The notes beneath the pieces were generated by a model. The model was not told the origin of the DNA and did not search any database. It saw nothing but the letters and a program-made list of their open reading frames with translations. A program made the translations under genes and the position numbers. Positions 26,286 through 34,011 of a stretch of DNA of 64,000 bases are shown here, piece by piece (the stretch's first letter is position 1; the number at the start of each line of letters is the position of its first letter). Source of the DNA: Nonomuraea africana (lineage in GTDB: Bacteria > Actinomycetota > Actinomycetes > Streptosporangiales > Streptosporangiaceae); contig NZ_JADBEF010000001.1 of NCBI RefSeq assembly GCF_014873535.1, forward strand, positions 4,154,001 to 4,218,000. The letters run 5' to 3'.

Positions 26286-26453
26286 CCAACATGACCGCTG
26301 CCAGAACCGCGCTACGCGCTCCGGGCTGCCCCGCCTACCGGCGGGCCATCCCCTGACGGGGACCGCATTCATCTCCGGCCTGAAGGCCGAGGCTTTCTGC
26401 GGACCTTCGGTAACCGCCTTGCCTCGCGGCCGGTCGCGCACCAGGATGGCTGG

Positions 26454-26552
26454 ATGCGACCTTGGGTGAAGATCGTCTGCGTGATCCTGATCGTGGCGCT
26501 CGCCGGGTCCGCGCTGGTGACGGCGGCCGGCCTCCTCTTGAACCTCTTCTAG
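26454..26552 (+). CDS. Small single-helix membrane peptide
   Basis: A 32-codon frame (ATG 26454 to TAG 26552) encodes MRPWVKIVCVILIVALAGSA followed by a second hydrophobic half ending NLF. It has a basic N-terminus and one long membrane helix, with GC-rich third positions as in real genes here. An AGGA lies about 8 bp upstream. It lies just outside the transposon left end. No homologue is claimed; it could be chance. Confidence 0.4.
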   Translation: MRPWVKIVCVILIVALAGSALVTAAGLLLNLF

Positions 26553-26624
26553 CGGACACCGGCCGCCGGAGCGGGCACGGCCGTGTCCAGAACTCGCCCG
26601 GGGCCCGCGCGTTCGGGGCCCGGG

Positions 26625-27050
26625 TCAGCCGGTCGGTGCCCGGTGGACGGTTCGCCGCGACTCGTACCAGGTGTCGCCGATCGGCTCGCCCGCCAGGTTC
26701 CAGCTCCAGGAGACGACCGGGGTGATGCGGATGAAGATCCCCGGGCCCACCATGCCGACCCGTTCGTACGGCTGCTCGGCATGGCCGTAGATCCGCACGC
26801 CCCGCGCGACGAACGGCTCGAAGGACACCATGTCGTCGATGACCAGGGCGACCTTGTGGTTGCCCGCCCGGACGTTGCGGAACTTGCGGGTGTCGACGAC
26901 GGTCGAGCCCGAGCCGCCGACCCAGAAGTAGGTCCCGTCGAACTCGAACGCGACGGGCACCACGTCGGGCTGCCCGTCGGCGGAGTGGGTCGCCATCCGC
27001 GCGATCGGCTGCGACCGCAGGTAGGCGAGCGCTTCTTCGGTGAACGACAT
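26625..27050 (-). CDS. PPOX-class F420-dependent oxidoreductase-like protein
   Basis: This 141-residue split-barrel flavin/deazaflavin-binding protein shows the usual opening EEALAYLRSQPIARMATHSA and then GQPDVVPVAFEFDG, RKFRNVRAGNHKVALVIDD and RGVRIYGHAE. These match the actinobacterial PPOX class F420 family, which includes biliverdin- and other small-molecule reductases. Start ATG 27050 is placed after GAGGAG about 10 bp upstream. It diverges from a luciferase-like oxidoreductase, another family that often uses F420. No F420 synthesis gene is in the window. Confidence 0.82.
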   Translation of the reverse strand: MSFTEEALAYLRSQPIARMATHSADGQPDVVPVAFEFDGTYFWVGGSGSTVVDTRKFRNVRAGNHKVALVIDDMVSFEPFVARGVRIYGHAEQPYERVGMVGPGIFIRITPVVSWSWNLAGEPIGDTWYESRRTVHRAPTG

Positions 27051-27252
27051 GGCGGCGGCTCCTCGGGCTCGTCGCGACGCGGCTGATTCGTACAAGAGCC
27101 GCGGTGGTCGCGGTGCGTAGGTTCGGTTGTGTGACGGAGCACGCCGGGTGGGCTCCGGCCTCGCCATCGAGCATCGCCCTGGTCGTGTCCGCTGGATGCG
27201 ATCTTGCCGATTTCATCCGGGGAATGCCGCCATTTATGACAGGAGCACTGAC

Positions 27253-28131
27253 ATGAGGATCGGAATCGGACTGCCGGCCGCGGTGCCCGGCACCGACATG
27301 ACCACGCTGGGGCAGTGGGCGGCCGACGGCGAACGCGCCGGTTTCGCCGCCGTCGGCGTGATCGACCGGCTGGTCTACGACAACGTGGAACCGCTGACCG
27401 CTCTGGCCGCCGCCGCGGCCCGCACCTCGCGGGTCGAGCTGGTCACCACGGTGCTGAACGTCGGCTGGCGCAACAACGCGGTCCTGCTGGCCAAGCAGCT
27501 GGCCTCGGTCGAGCTGATCTCCGGTGGACGGCTCACCGCGGGCCTCGGACTGGGCGGATGGCCGGACGACTTCATCGCCAGCCAGGTGCCGCAGACGGGC
27601 AAGACGGCGCTCTGGGACGCGACGCTGGCGACGATGACGCAGGCGTGGACGGGCAAGCTGAGCGGTCAGGGCGGGCCGATGCCCGAGCTCCCCGAAGGAC
27701 GGCCCGCGCTGCTGTTCGGCGGGCTGGTGCCCGCGGCCTTCACCCGTGCCGCCACGCACGGCCAGGGCTGGGTGGCTCCGCTGTTCGGGCTGTCCATGCT
27801 GCAGGAGGGGGCCACCGCCGTACGCGCGGCATGGGAGCGGGCGGGACGGCCGGGGCGGCCCAGGATCGTGACGGGACGCTACTTCGGCCTCGGCGACCGC
27901 GCGGACGCCGTCGCCGACGAGTACATCCGCCACTACTACGGGGACGCGTTCTTCGCCATGGCGCGCGCCGACACCCTGACCACGGTCGAGCAGCTGCGCG
28001 GCGAGCTGACGGCACTGCGGGAGGCCGGCGCCACGGACGTGGTGCTGCACCCGACCTCGCCCGGCCTCGAACAGGTCGGGCTGCTGACGGAGGCCCTCCA
28101 CGAGGCCGGATTCCCACCCGCCCACAGGTAG
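27253..28131 (+). CDS. LLM-class flavin-dependent oxidoreductase
   Basis: This is a bacterial luciferase-like TIM-barrel protein of 292 residues. MRIGIGLPAAVPGTDMTTLG opens the first strand, and ELVTTVLNVGWRNNAVLLAK with LISGGRLTAGLGLGGWPDDF are standard blocks. Such enzymes are flavin monooxygenases or F420-dependent dehydrogenases. Cofactor and substrate are open. AGGAG at 27241-27245 supports ATG 27253 over the open frame from 27127. It faces away from the PPOX gene and converges with the MarR gene. Confidence 0.85.
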   Translation: MRIGIGLPAAVPGTDMTTLGQWAADGERAGFAAVGVIDRLVYDNVEPLTALAAAAARTSRVELVTTVLNVGWRNNAVLLAKQLASVELISGGRLTAGLGLGGWPDDFIASQVPQTGKTALWDATLATMTQAWTGKLSGQGGPMPELPEGRPALLFGGLVPAAFTRAATHGQGWVAPLFGLSMLQEGATAVRAAWERAGRPGRPRIVTGRYFGLGDRADAVADEYIRHYYGDAFFAMARADTLTTVEQLRGELTALREAGATDVVLHPTSPGLEQVGLLTEALHEAGFPPAHR

Positions 28132-28230
28132 GACGGACCCGGGGGCCGCCGACCGGCATCGGCTCCGCCCTCAAGGACGGCACCCGTGGCGGTGACCGCC
28201 GGAGCGCCCCGCCAGGGCGGGCAGTACGCG

Positions 28231-28701
28231 TCAGGTCTCGAGGCGGATGGTGGCGGCGTGCTGGACGGCCGTGGCGCGGGTGAGGAAGTCGAGGATCAGC
28301 TCCAGCTGCTCGTCACTGTAACTCGCGTACAGCTCGGTCAGCCCCGACACCAGGTCGTCGAAGAGCTCCCCGAAGCCGGCGAGCCTGTCGTGGTTCACCT
28401 CCACGATGACCCTCCGCCGGTCACGGGCGTCGCGGACGCGGCGGACCAGCTCCTTGGCCTCCAGGCGGTCGATCAGGCCGCTGACCGAGGCGGGGGCGAG
28501 CCCCGTGTGCTCGCACAGCTCCCCCGCGGTCAGCGGCCCGTGCCGCTGGAGCAGGTCGAGCGCCTTCTCCTCCGTCATCCCGAGCCCCATACGGGCCGCG
28601 ACCGCCGTGTGGAACATCACGGCCGCGTTGCTGTTCTCCCGTCCTGCCAGGAACAGCGATTGAAGCAGATTCTTTCGGTGCTCCGAAATACCTGTTGACA
28701 A
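28231..28701 (-). CDS. MarR-family regulator
   Basis: This 156-residue winged-helix regulator has LTAGELCEHTGLAPASVSGLI as recognition helix region and LVRRVRDARDRRRVIVEV as the wing. The opening HRKNLLQSLFLAGRENSNAA is typical of its subfamily. It has no ATG in the right place. TTG 28701 after a GGGGCAGGGG tract is the likely start; the frame is open far upstream, but that part is not homologous. It diverges from an FAD monooxygenase, and a 22-bp palindrome lies between them. Confidence 0.85.
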   Translation of the reverse strand: MSTGISEHRKNLLQSLFLAGRENSNAAVMFHTAVAARMGLGMTEEKALDLLQRHGPLTAGELCEHTGLAPASVSGLIDRLEAKELVRRVRDARDRRRVIVEVNHDRLAGFGELFDDLVSGLTELYASYSDEQLELILDFLTRATAVQHAATIRLET

Positions 28702-28722
28702 GCCCCTGCCCCTTCGCCATAT

Positions 28723-28744
28723 ATTTCGTTCGAGCGAACTAAAT
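28723..28744. promoter_or_regulatory. MarR operator palindrome
   Basis: The arms ATTT-C-GTTCG and CGAAC-T-AAAT face each other around AG, with one non-pairing position per arm. The site is centred 32 bp upstream of the MarR start and 32 bp upstream of the monooxygenase ATG. It is the only AT-containing long palindrome in the region, so it is the natural binding site for the MarR dimer and for ligand-released control of both genes. Confidence 0.7.
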
Positions 28745-28765
28745 AACTGAGTGAAGGGTAGCACG

Positions 28766-29911
28766 ATGAAGGCTCTGATCATCGGGTGCGGCATCGGCGG
28801 TCCGACGACCGCGATGGCGCTCCAGCGGGTGGGCATCGACGCGGAGATCTTCGAGGCCTACGACGTGCCCGCCGACAACGTCGGCTCGTTCCTGAACGTC
28901 GCCTCCAACGGCCTGGACGCCCTGCGTACCTTGGACGCCCACCGGGAGGTCCTGAAGGCGGGCATCCCCACCCCGCGCATGGTCATGTGGAGCGGCACGG
29001 GCAAGCGGCTCGGCGAGGTCGCCAACGGCCTGGCCCTCGACGACGGGACCGTCAGCCACACCATCCAGCGCGCCGACCTCTACCGCATCGTGCGCGACGA
29101 GGCCGTCCGGCGCGGGATACCGATCTCGTACGGCAGGCGCCTGGTCTCGTACGAGGAGAATGAGAAGAGCGTCACCGCCCGCTTCGAGGACGGCACCGAG
29201 GCCAGCGGCGACATCCTGATCGCGGCCGACGGCGTGCACTCCCGCACCCGCTCGCTCCTCGACCCCGCCGCGCCCGCTCCCCGCTACAGCGGCCTGTACA
29301 ACTTCGGCGGCATCGTCAAGGACACCGGCCGCACCGGCGAGCCCGGCGTCTACAACATGATCTTCGGCAGGAAGGCGTTCTTCGGCTACACGGTGTCCGA
29401 CTCGGGCGAGACCTGGTGGTTCGCCAACCTGCCGCGCGAGCTCGGCGACGTGCCACCCGACTGGAAGGCGACACTGGTGGAGGCGTTCGCGGGCGACGAC
29501 AACGTATCGGCCGAGCTCGTCGGCCGCGGCTCCGTCGAGCTGGCGCTGCCGATCCACGACCTGCCCGCGGTGCCGACCTGGCACCGCGGCAGGGTGCTGC
29601 TCACGGGCGACGCCGCGCACGCCACCTCGCCCAGCTCGGGCCAGGGCGCCTCGATGGCGATCGAGGACGCGATCGTGCTGGCCGCGTGCCTGCGCGACGA
29701 GCACGGACACGCGGCGGCCTTCGAGAGCTACGAGCGCCGGCGGCGGGCCAGGGTCGAACGGGTGGTGGCCTGGTCGAAGAAGATCAGCGACAGCAAGGCG
29801 GCAGGACCCGTCGCCAGGGTCTTCAGGGATCTGATGCTCCCGGTATTCCTCAGGAGGTCGGCGGGCGACGACTCGCTCGCATGGATGTACCGTCACCACG
29901 TCGAGCTGTGA
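28766..29911 (+). CDS. FAD-dependent monooxygenase (aromatic hydroxylase type)
   Basis: This is a group A flavoprotein monooxygenase of 381 residues. FAD-binding GxGxxG is IIGCGIGGPTTAMALQRVG. The middle DG motif is ILIAADGVHSRTRS, and the GD motif is VLLTGDAAHATSPSSGQGAS. The family includes salicylate/para-hydroxybenzoate hydroxylases and antibiotic-inactivating TetX or Rox-type enzymes. ATG 28766 has GAAGGG 7 bp upstream. Divergence from a MarR repressor suggests induction by its substrate, often a toxic aromatic compound. Confidence 0.9.
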   Translation: MKALIIGCGIGGPTTAMALQRVGIDAEIFEAYDVPADNVGSFLNVASNGLDALRTLDAHREVLKAGIPTPRMVMWSGTGKRLGEVANGLALDDGTVSHTIQRADLYRIVRDEAVRRGIPISYGRRLVSYEENEKSVTARFEDGTEASGDILIAADGVHSRTRSLLDPAAPAPRYSGLYNFGGIVKDTGRTGEPGVYNMIFGRKAFFGYTVSDSGETWWFANLPRELGDVPPDWKATLVEAFAGDDNVSAELVGRGSVELALPIHDLPAVPTWHRGRVLLTGDAAHATSPSSGQGASMAIEDAIVLAACLRDEHGHAAAFESYERRRRARVERVVAWSKKISDSKAAGPVARVFRDLMLPVFLRRSAGDDSLAWMYRHHVEL

Positions 29912-29943
29912 GAATGGACGGCACAGCGAGCGTGGAGGGCATC

Positions 29944-30369
29944 GTGGGGCGAAGGCCGACGATCGACAGGGCCGAGCTCGCCCGGCTGGTCGAGGCGGGG
30001 ATGAGCGTGCAGGCACTGGCCGCGCACTTCGGCGTGAGCGAGTCGGGCGTCCTGCAGGCGAAGCGGGCCGCGGGCCTGGCCAAGCCGCAGATGGACCACA
30101 GCGGGGCGCTGCCCTGGACGCTCAGCCGCGCGCACGCGCAGTCCGGCCCGGCCACCAACCTGCGCAACCTCTCGGCCGCCGCGCAGGGCGGGCGGGTGGC
30201 GCCCGAGCGGCTCAACACCGCGCTGCGGTGGGCGCGCAGGCTGGTCGAGCAGGGTCTCGACGTGGCCTACGACCCCGAGGCCGGCTTCACCGAGGTCCCT
30301 GCCTCCCCATCGGGCTCACACGTCGCCAAGGTGCTGGAGAGTGCCACGAAGGCCGTCGAAGCAGGCTGA
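29944..30369 (+). CDS. Small helix-turn-helix protein
   Basis: This ~141-residue protein has an N-terminal HTH: TIDRAELARLVEAGMSVQALAAHFGVSESG, with the recognition helix followed by LQAKRAAGLAK. The rest is helical, with an SAAAQGGRVAPERLNTALRW segment, and has no known domain. GTG 29944 is chosen for GGAGG 6 bp upstream; ATG 29914 in the same frame is possible. It follows the monooxygenase by 32 bp on the same strand. Probably a DNA-binding accessory regulator; target unknown. Confidence 0.6.
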   Translation: MGRRPTIDRAELARLVEAGMSVQALAAHFGVSESGVLQAKRAAGLAKPQMDHSGALPWTLSRAHAQSGPATNLRNLSAAAQGGRVAPERLNTALRWARRLVEQGLDVAYDPEAGFTEVPASPSGSHVAKVLESATKAVEAG

Positions 30370-30447
30370 TCGCGGCGTTTCGAGGGCCGCTTCCAGGGCA
30401 GTCGCATGGCCAATCACGGTCCATCACGACAGACCCGGAGGCGTCTG

Positions 30448-31023
30448 ATGACCACGGAAACTCTGATCTGGGTGGCCGTCGTCGTGGTGGTGGTGGCAGC
30501 CATCGCCGCGATCGGCTACGTCGTCCTGCAACAGCAACGCCGGGCTCGCCTCCGCGACAGGTTCGGCCCCGAATACGAGCGCATGGTCTCCGAGCACGAG
30601 AGCAGGAGCGACGCCGAGCAGGAGATGCTCGCCCGCGAGCAGCGCTTCGACCAGCTCGACATCCGCCAGCTCGACTCCGACACCCGGGAGAACTACGCCA
30701 AGCGCTGGCTCGAGGTGCAGGAGCGCTTCGTCGACGCGCCGGGGTTCGCGGTGACCGAGGCCGACCAGCTGGTGACCTCGGTCATGAGTGACCGCGGATA
30801 TCCGACCGACGACTTCGACGAGAAGATCTCCACCCTGTCCGTGGGTCATGGCGCGACGCTTGACCGCTACCGGCAGGCCCACGAGATCAGCGGGCGCGCC
30901 GCCAGGAAGGAGGCCTCCACCGAGGAGCTCCGCCAGGCGATGGTGCACTATCGCGCGCTGTTCGACGAGCTGCTGCGGAACGATTCGCCCAACACGACCC
31001 GTCACGAACCCGGAGGACGGTGA
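30448..31023 (+). CDS. Membrane-anchored protein, first gene of a three-gene cassette
   Basis: This 191-residue protein has one N-terminal membrane helix (WVAVVVVVVAAIAAIGYVVL, residues ~7-26) and a charged helical cytoplasmic part. Residues ~85-185 (RWLEVQERFVDAP, VTEADQLV, LRQAMVHYRALFDELL) are clearly similar to the C-terminus of the next gene's product, pointing to a duplicated domain of unknown function. CGGAGG precedes ATG 30448. The three genes here are spaced by 4 and 6 bp and end in a strong terminator, so they form an operon. Confidence 0.7.
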   Translation: MTTETLIWVAVVVVVVAAIAAIGYVVLQQQRRARLRDRFGPEYERMVSEHESRSDAEQEMLAREQRFDQLDIRQLDSDTRENYAKRWLEVQERFVDAPGFAVTEADQLVTSVMSDRGYPTDDFDEKISTLSVGHGATLDRYRQAHEISGRAARKEASTEELRQAMVHYRALFDELLRNDSPNTTRHEPGGR

Positions 31024-31027
31024 CGAT

Positions 31028-31858
31028 ATGGATGAGCGCCGGCACGTCAAGGACGAGCTCCAGGTGCCACCACAGCGCATTGAGGACCAGCGGGACGACC
31101 CGGACGCCACGGACGACAGGACCGACCGCGACTTCCAGGCGACGGCCGAGTCCAGGTCGGAACACGGTCAGACCTGGGAGGGCCAGACCAGGGACGACCG
31201 GATCCAGGACGAGCGGATCCAGGGCTACCAGACGCAGGGCGACCAGACGCGGGACGAGCAGGCGCGGGAGCAGGCCTGGCAGGAACCGCAGCAGGTGTCC
31301 GGCGCCGAGCCCGACGCGCGTTACCGCGACCCCTACGACAGGACGGGCGACGTCCTGGTCGCGGGCGTCACGGATCCAGGCCAGACCGACCCCGGCACGC
31401 AGCCCATGGCCGGGCCCACGCCTGAGCCCCGCGACGAGCAGGGAGCGGAGGCCACGACGGCGGACTCGACCGGCGAGCCCACGACAGAGCCAGGCGAGCC
31501 CACCACGGAGCCGACCGAGCCCGCGGCGGAGACCGCGGAAACCGGGGAACCCGCCGGCTCCACCGAGGGCCAGACGGCGCCCGCCAAGTCCGAGCACCTG
31601 CTGGACCAGGACCCCGAGCAGGTGCGCAACCGCTGGCGCGAGCTGCAAGGCTCGTTCGTCGACGAACCTCGAGAGTCCGTCGAGCGGGCCGACCGGCTGG
31701 TGGAGGAGTTGGTCTCCACCCTGACCTCTCGCACGACAGAACTGCGCGACCGGTGGAAGAACGCGGGCGAGGGTGACACCGAGCAGCTTCGCCTGGCCCT
31801 GCGCGACTACCGCGTGATGCTCGACCAGCTGCTCACGCTGGGTTCGGGAGAAAGGTGA
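31028..31858 (+). CDS. Acidic disordered-linker protein with the same C-terminal domain
   Basis: This 276-residue soluble protein has a first ~185 residues that are low-complexity and highly charged: Q/D/R-rich repeats such as RIQDERIQGYQTQGDQTRDE, then a Thr-Glu-Pro-rich tract (EPTTEPGEPTTEPTEPAAET). The last ~85 residues (RWRELQGSFVDEP, VERADRLVEELV, LRLALRDYRVMLDQLL) repeat the domain of the preceding membrane protein. The pairing suggests the two interact or compete through this domain. No enzyme motif is visible. Confidence 0.65.
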   Translation: MDERRHVKDELQVPPQRIEDQRDDPDATDDRTDRDFQATAESRSEHGQTWEGQTRDDRIQDERIQGYQTQGDQTRDEQAREQAWQEPQQVSGAEPDARYRDPYDRTGDVLVAGVTDPGQTDPGTQPMAGPTPEPRDEQGAEATTADSTGEPTTEPGEPTTEPTEPAAETAETGEPAGSTEGQTAPAKSEHLLDQDPEQVRNRWRELQGSFVDEPRESVERADRLVEELVSTLTSRTTELRDRWKNAGEGDTEQLRLALRDYRVMLDQLLTLGSGER

Positions 31859-31864
31859 TCTGAC

Positions 31865-32056
31865 ATGCTCGCCATCGTCGCCGCGATCGTCTTCGGGCTG
31901 GGTTTCCTGCTCGATCTGCTCAACACCCAGCTCGCTGGGATCAGCGGCATAGCCTTCGTGCTGCTCGGCCTGTGCCTGCTCGCCCTTCACCAGGCGGGAA
32001 TCGGCACGGCCAGCCTCGGCAGCTACAAGGGCGGCTGGCGCCGTACGCGTCGCTAG
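31865..32056 (+). CDS. Small two-helix membrane protein
   Basis: This 63-residue protein is made of two hydrophobic helices (VAAIVFGLGFLLDLL and IAFVLLGLCLLALHQ) and a basic tail ending RRTRR. It starts 6 bp after the preceding stop, with GGAGAAAGG upstream, and ends 27 bp before a strong hairpin. It is probably a membrane partner of the two preceding proteins; function unknown. Confidence 0.65.
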   Translation: MLAIVAAIVFGLGFLLDLLNTQLAGISGIAFVLLGLCLLALHQAGIGTASLGSYKGGWRRTRR

Positions 32057-32082
32057 CTCAGGCGCACGTCGCAAGGTCAGGC

Positions 32083-32121
32083 ACGTGGAAGGGGCGCCCC
32101 GCCTGGGGCGCCCCTTCCATG
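32083..32121. terminator. Strong hairpin terminator
   Basis: GGAAGGGGCGCCCC and its exact complement GGGGCGCCCCTTCC flank GCCT; with outer ACGT/ATGT pairs the stem reaches ~17 bp. It ends the 30.4-32.1 kb operon on the plus strand. It also lies beyond the anti-sigma gene on the minus strand, so it may work both ways. No T-tract follows, as is common in actinomycetes. Confidence 0.75.
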
Positions 32122-32231
32122 TGTGTCAACGGCCCCTCCTGATGGGTCAGCGCTCCCAGCGCTGTGATGTCCCTGCGGAAGAACAGCGCCGGGGTTCGAG
32201 GTCGCCCGCCGCGGCCTCCGGCAGGAAGGGA

Positions 32232-32642
32232 TCATCGCGCCCCTCTACCCGCGAACCGCATCGTTACGGTGCTGCCCTCGTGTCCGGTGCGGAAGGTGAT
32301 GCCGTTGGTCAGCTTGCGGGCCACCCACAGCCCCATGCCGTGGGTGGCGTACGGGGTGGGGGCGGCGCTGCCGGGCCGCCCCACCACGTTCCAGCGCCCG
32401 TCGTCGTGGATCTCCACGACGACGTCGCCCCGTTCGTTCCACACGCGCAGCCGGGCCTTGCCCGAGGTCCCGTGGGTGACCGCGTTGGTGGCCACCTCGT
32501 TGACGGCGATCAGGAGATCGCCGACGCACTCCTCGGACAGGCCCGCGTCACGCGCGTGGACCGCGGCGAAGTGACGGACCTCTGGAAGGTCGGGGAGGCG
32601 GAAGGCCAGTTCCTCGACTGGAGGCCCTGCGTCCTCGTTCAC
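32232..32642 (-). CDS. RsbW-like anti-sigma factor (HATPase)
   Basis: This 136-residue serine kinase/anti-sigma factor has a GHKL ATP-binding fold: N-box VNEVATNAVTHG, G1 EIHDDGR and G2 THGMGLWVARKL. In partner-switching systems it binds the sigma factor or, when the antagonist is unphosphorylated, the STAS protein, which it phosphorylates. It begins 12 bp downstream of the sigma gene on the same strand, so they are one operon; the STAS partner is divergent at 33630. Confidence 0.88.
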   Translation of the reverse strand: MNEDAGPPVEELAFRLPDLPEVRHFAAVHARDAGLSEECVGDLLIAVNEVATNAVTHGTSGKARLRVWNERGDVVVEIHDDGRWNVVGRPGSAAPTPYATHGMGLWVARKLTNGITFRTGHEGSTVTMRFAGRGAR

Positions 32643-32654
32643 CTCGGAGACCGC

Positions 32655-33431
32655 CTAGCGTTCTGAGATCAGTTCGGCCCTGAGCTGGTCGAGGACCTTG
32701 CGGAGGATGCGGGAGACGTGCATCTGCGAGATTCCGAACTCCGCGGCGATCTCGGCCTGCGTCATGTTGCCGAAGAAACGCAGCAGCAGGATGTTCTTCT
32801 CCCGCGTGGGCAGGGCGTCGATGAGGGGCTTGACGGCCTGCTGGTCGAGCATGTTGTTGAGCGTGTCGTCGTCCTCGGGGATCACGTCTCCGAGAGAGGC
32901 GGCGTCGTCGTCGGCGCCGAGCGGCGCGTCAAGGGAGAGCGTGCTGTAGGCGGCCGACGCGTCGAGCGTGAGCAGCACGTCCTCCTCCGAGATGTTCATC
33001 TTCGCCGCCAGCTCGGCCACGGTCGGCGAGCGGCCGAGGTCCTGGCTGAGGTCGGAGACCAGCCTGTTGAGCTCCGAGCGACGCTCCTGGTAGAGCCTCG
33101 GCACCCTGATCGCCCAGGTACGGTCCCTGAAGTGCCGCTTGACCTCACCGGTCATGGTGACGACGGCGTAGCCCCTGAAGGCGTGCCCGAGGCCGGCGTC
33201 GAAGCCGTTGATGGCCTTCATCAGCCCGACGTAGGCGGCCTGCAGCAGGTCCTCCATCGGCTCGCCGCGGTAGCGGTAACGCCTGGCGATCTCGGTGGCC
33301 AGCGGTCTGTGCATCTCGACCACGCGCTCGCGGAGCCGTTCCTTGACGGAGTCAGGGGTCTCTTCCCTGACCATCTCGGCCAAGAGCTCTTCGGCGGTCA
33401 TCTCTTCGAGGGCGAGTTCCTGAACAGCCAT
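32655..33431 (-). CDS. SigB/SigF-type RNA polymerase sigma factor
   Basis: This 258-residue group 3 sigma factor has region 2 with RPLATEIARRYRYRGEPMEDLLQAAYVGLMKAI and a typical GFDxxxGHAFRGYAVVTMTGEVKRHFRD core. Region 3 is SDLSQDLGRSPTVAELA. Region 4 is LPTREKNILLLRFFGNMTQAEIAAEFGISQMHVSRIL. This is the stress/development class of Streptomyces SigB/F. ATG 33431 is favoured (AGGAG 9 bp upstream); ATG 33437 is close. The anti-sigma gene follows 12 bp later. A 14-bp perfect palindrome AGAGGCGCGCCTCT lies upstream (33490-33503). Confidence 0.92.
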   Translation of the reverse strand: MAVQELALEEMTAEELLAEMVREETPDSVKERLRERVVEMHRPLATEIARRYRYRGEPMEDLLQAAYVGLMKAINGFDAGLGHAFRGYAVVTMTGEVKRHFRDRTWAIRVPRLYQERRSELNRLVSDLSQDLGRSPTVAELAAKMNISEEDVLLTLDASAAYSTLSLDAPLGADDDAASLGDVIPEDDDTLNNMLDQQAVKPLIDALPTREKNILLLRFFGNMTQAEIAAEFGISQMHVSRILRKVLDQLRAELISER

Positions 33432-33629
33432 CGCCATGTGCTCCTCATATGTATCGCCGGCCGCCCCTGCACAGCGAAAAAGCCCAGGCAGAGGCGCGCC
33501 TCTTTGGAGGTCGCTCAAAAGCCCTCTGCTGGACTTCGATTCCATTTTTCCCACATTGGGGTGGAGTATTCAACCCCTGTGCTGTGACAGTAAGGTTGCT
33601 CTGCCGGGTTGGATCAATGGGAGGCGTTC

Positions 33630-34004
33630 GTGACGGTGTCGGAGAACGGTGAGTGGCCGGTGGCCGCCCTGAACCTGACGTCGTCGGCCGCGGGCGGCCT
33701 CGCGGTGGTCGAGGTGGACGGCATCCTCGACGCCACGACCAGGGAGCAGTTCGCCGACTTCCTCTCGGAGGTCGTGGCCTCGAGCGGACCCGACCTGGTC
33801 CTCGACCTGTCGGGCGTGACGTTCATGGACTCCAGGGCGCTGGGCCTGATCGTGCACCACTGGCAGACGAGCACGTCGGCGGGCGCGCGGTTCGCGCTCG
33901 TGGGAGTGCGCTACTCCCCCTCCAAGGTGATGTGGATCACCGGGCTCGCGCAGCGGCTGCCGCTCTACGAGACTCTCGACGAGGCGCTGACCGCGCTGGG
34001 CTGA
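33630..34004 (+). CDS. STAS-domain anti-sigma factor antagonist
   Basis: This 124-residue STAS protein of the SpoIIAA/RsbV type has phosphorylatable Ser68 in DLSGVTFMDSRALGLIV. It would bind and inactivate the RsbW-like protein when dephosphorylated, freeing the sigma factor. GTG 33630 is selected because GGGAGG lies 5 bp upstream; an in-frame TTG at 33609 lacks a site. It diverges from the sigma/anti-sigma operon across ~200 bp. Confidence 0.88.
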   Translation: MTVSENGEWPVAALNLTSSAAGGLAVVEVDGILDATTREQFADFLSEVVASSGPDLVLDLSGVTFMDSRALGLIVHHWQTSTSAGARFALVGVRYSPSKVMWITGLAQRLPLYETLDEALTALG

Positions 34005-34011
34005 GCCGCCC

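Larger units (their letters stand above)
24838..26409. mobile_element. IS200/IS605-type element with intact tnpB and collapsed tnpA
   Basis: Boundaries are approximate, set by end hairpins. At the tnpB 3' side, CCCCG...CGGGG (24843-24862) is the usual right-end hairpin, starting 6 bp after the CGNR stop. At the other side, GGCC-TGAA-GGCC (26373-26392) followed by a GCTTTCTGCGGACC tract is the usual left-end type. Between them lie tnpB (minus) and a 75-bp tnpA stub (plus), the divergent IS605 arrangement. A TTAC on the minus strand (26410-26413) abuts the left side and may be the target/TAM tetranucleotide. No terminal inverted repeats or target duplication are expected for this family. Confidence 0.75.

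Noticed and set aside
30374..30402. GTTTCG...GGGCAG upstream of the three-gene cassette as a SigB promoter
   Set aside because: The -10-like element lacks the GGGTA core, so the match is too weak.
33490..33503. AGAGGCGCGCCTCT palindrome upstream of the sigma gene as a certain operator
   Set aside because: A loop-free 14-bp GC palindrome can arise by chance here and no cognate regulator is indicated; mentioned only within the sigma factor entry.
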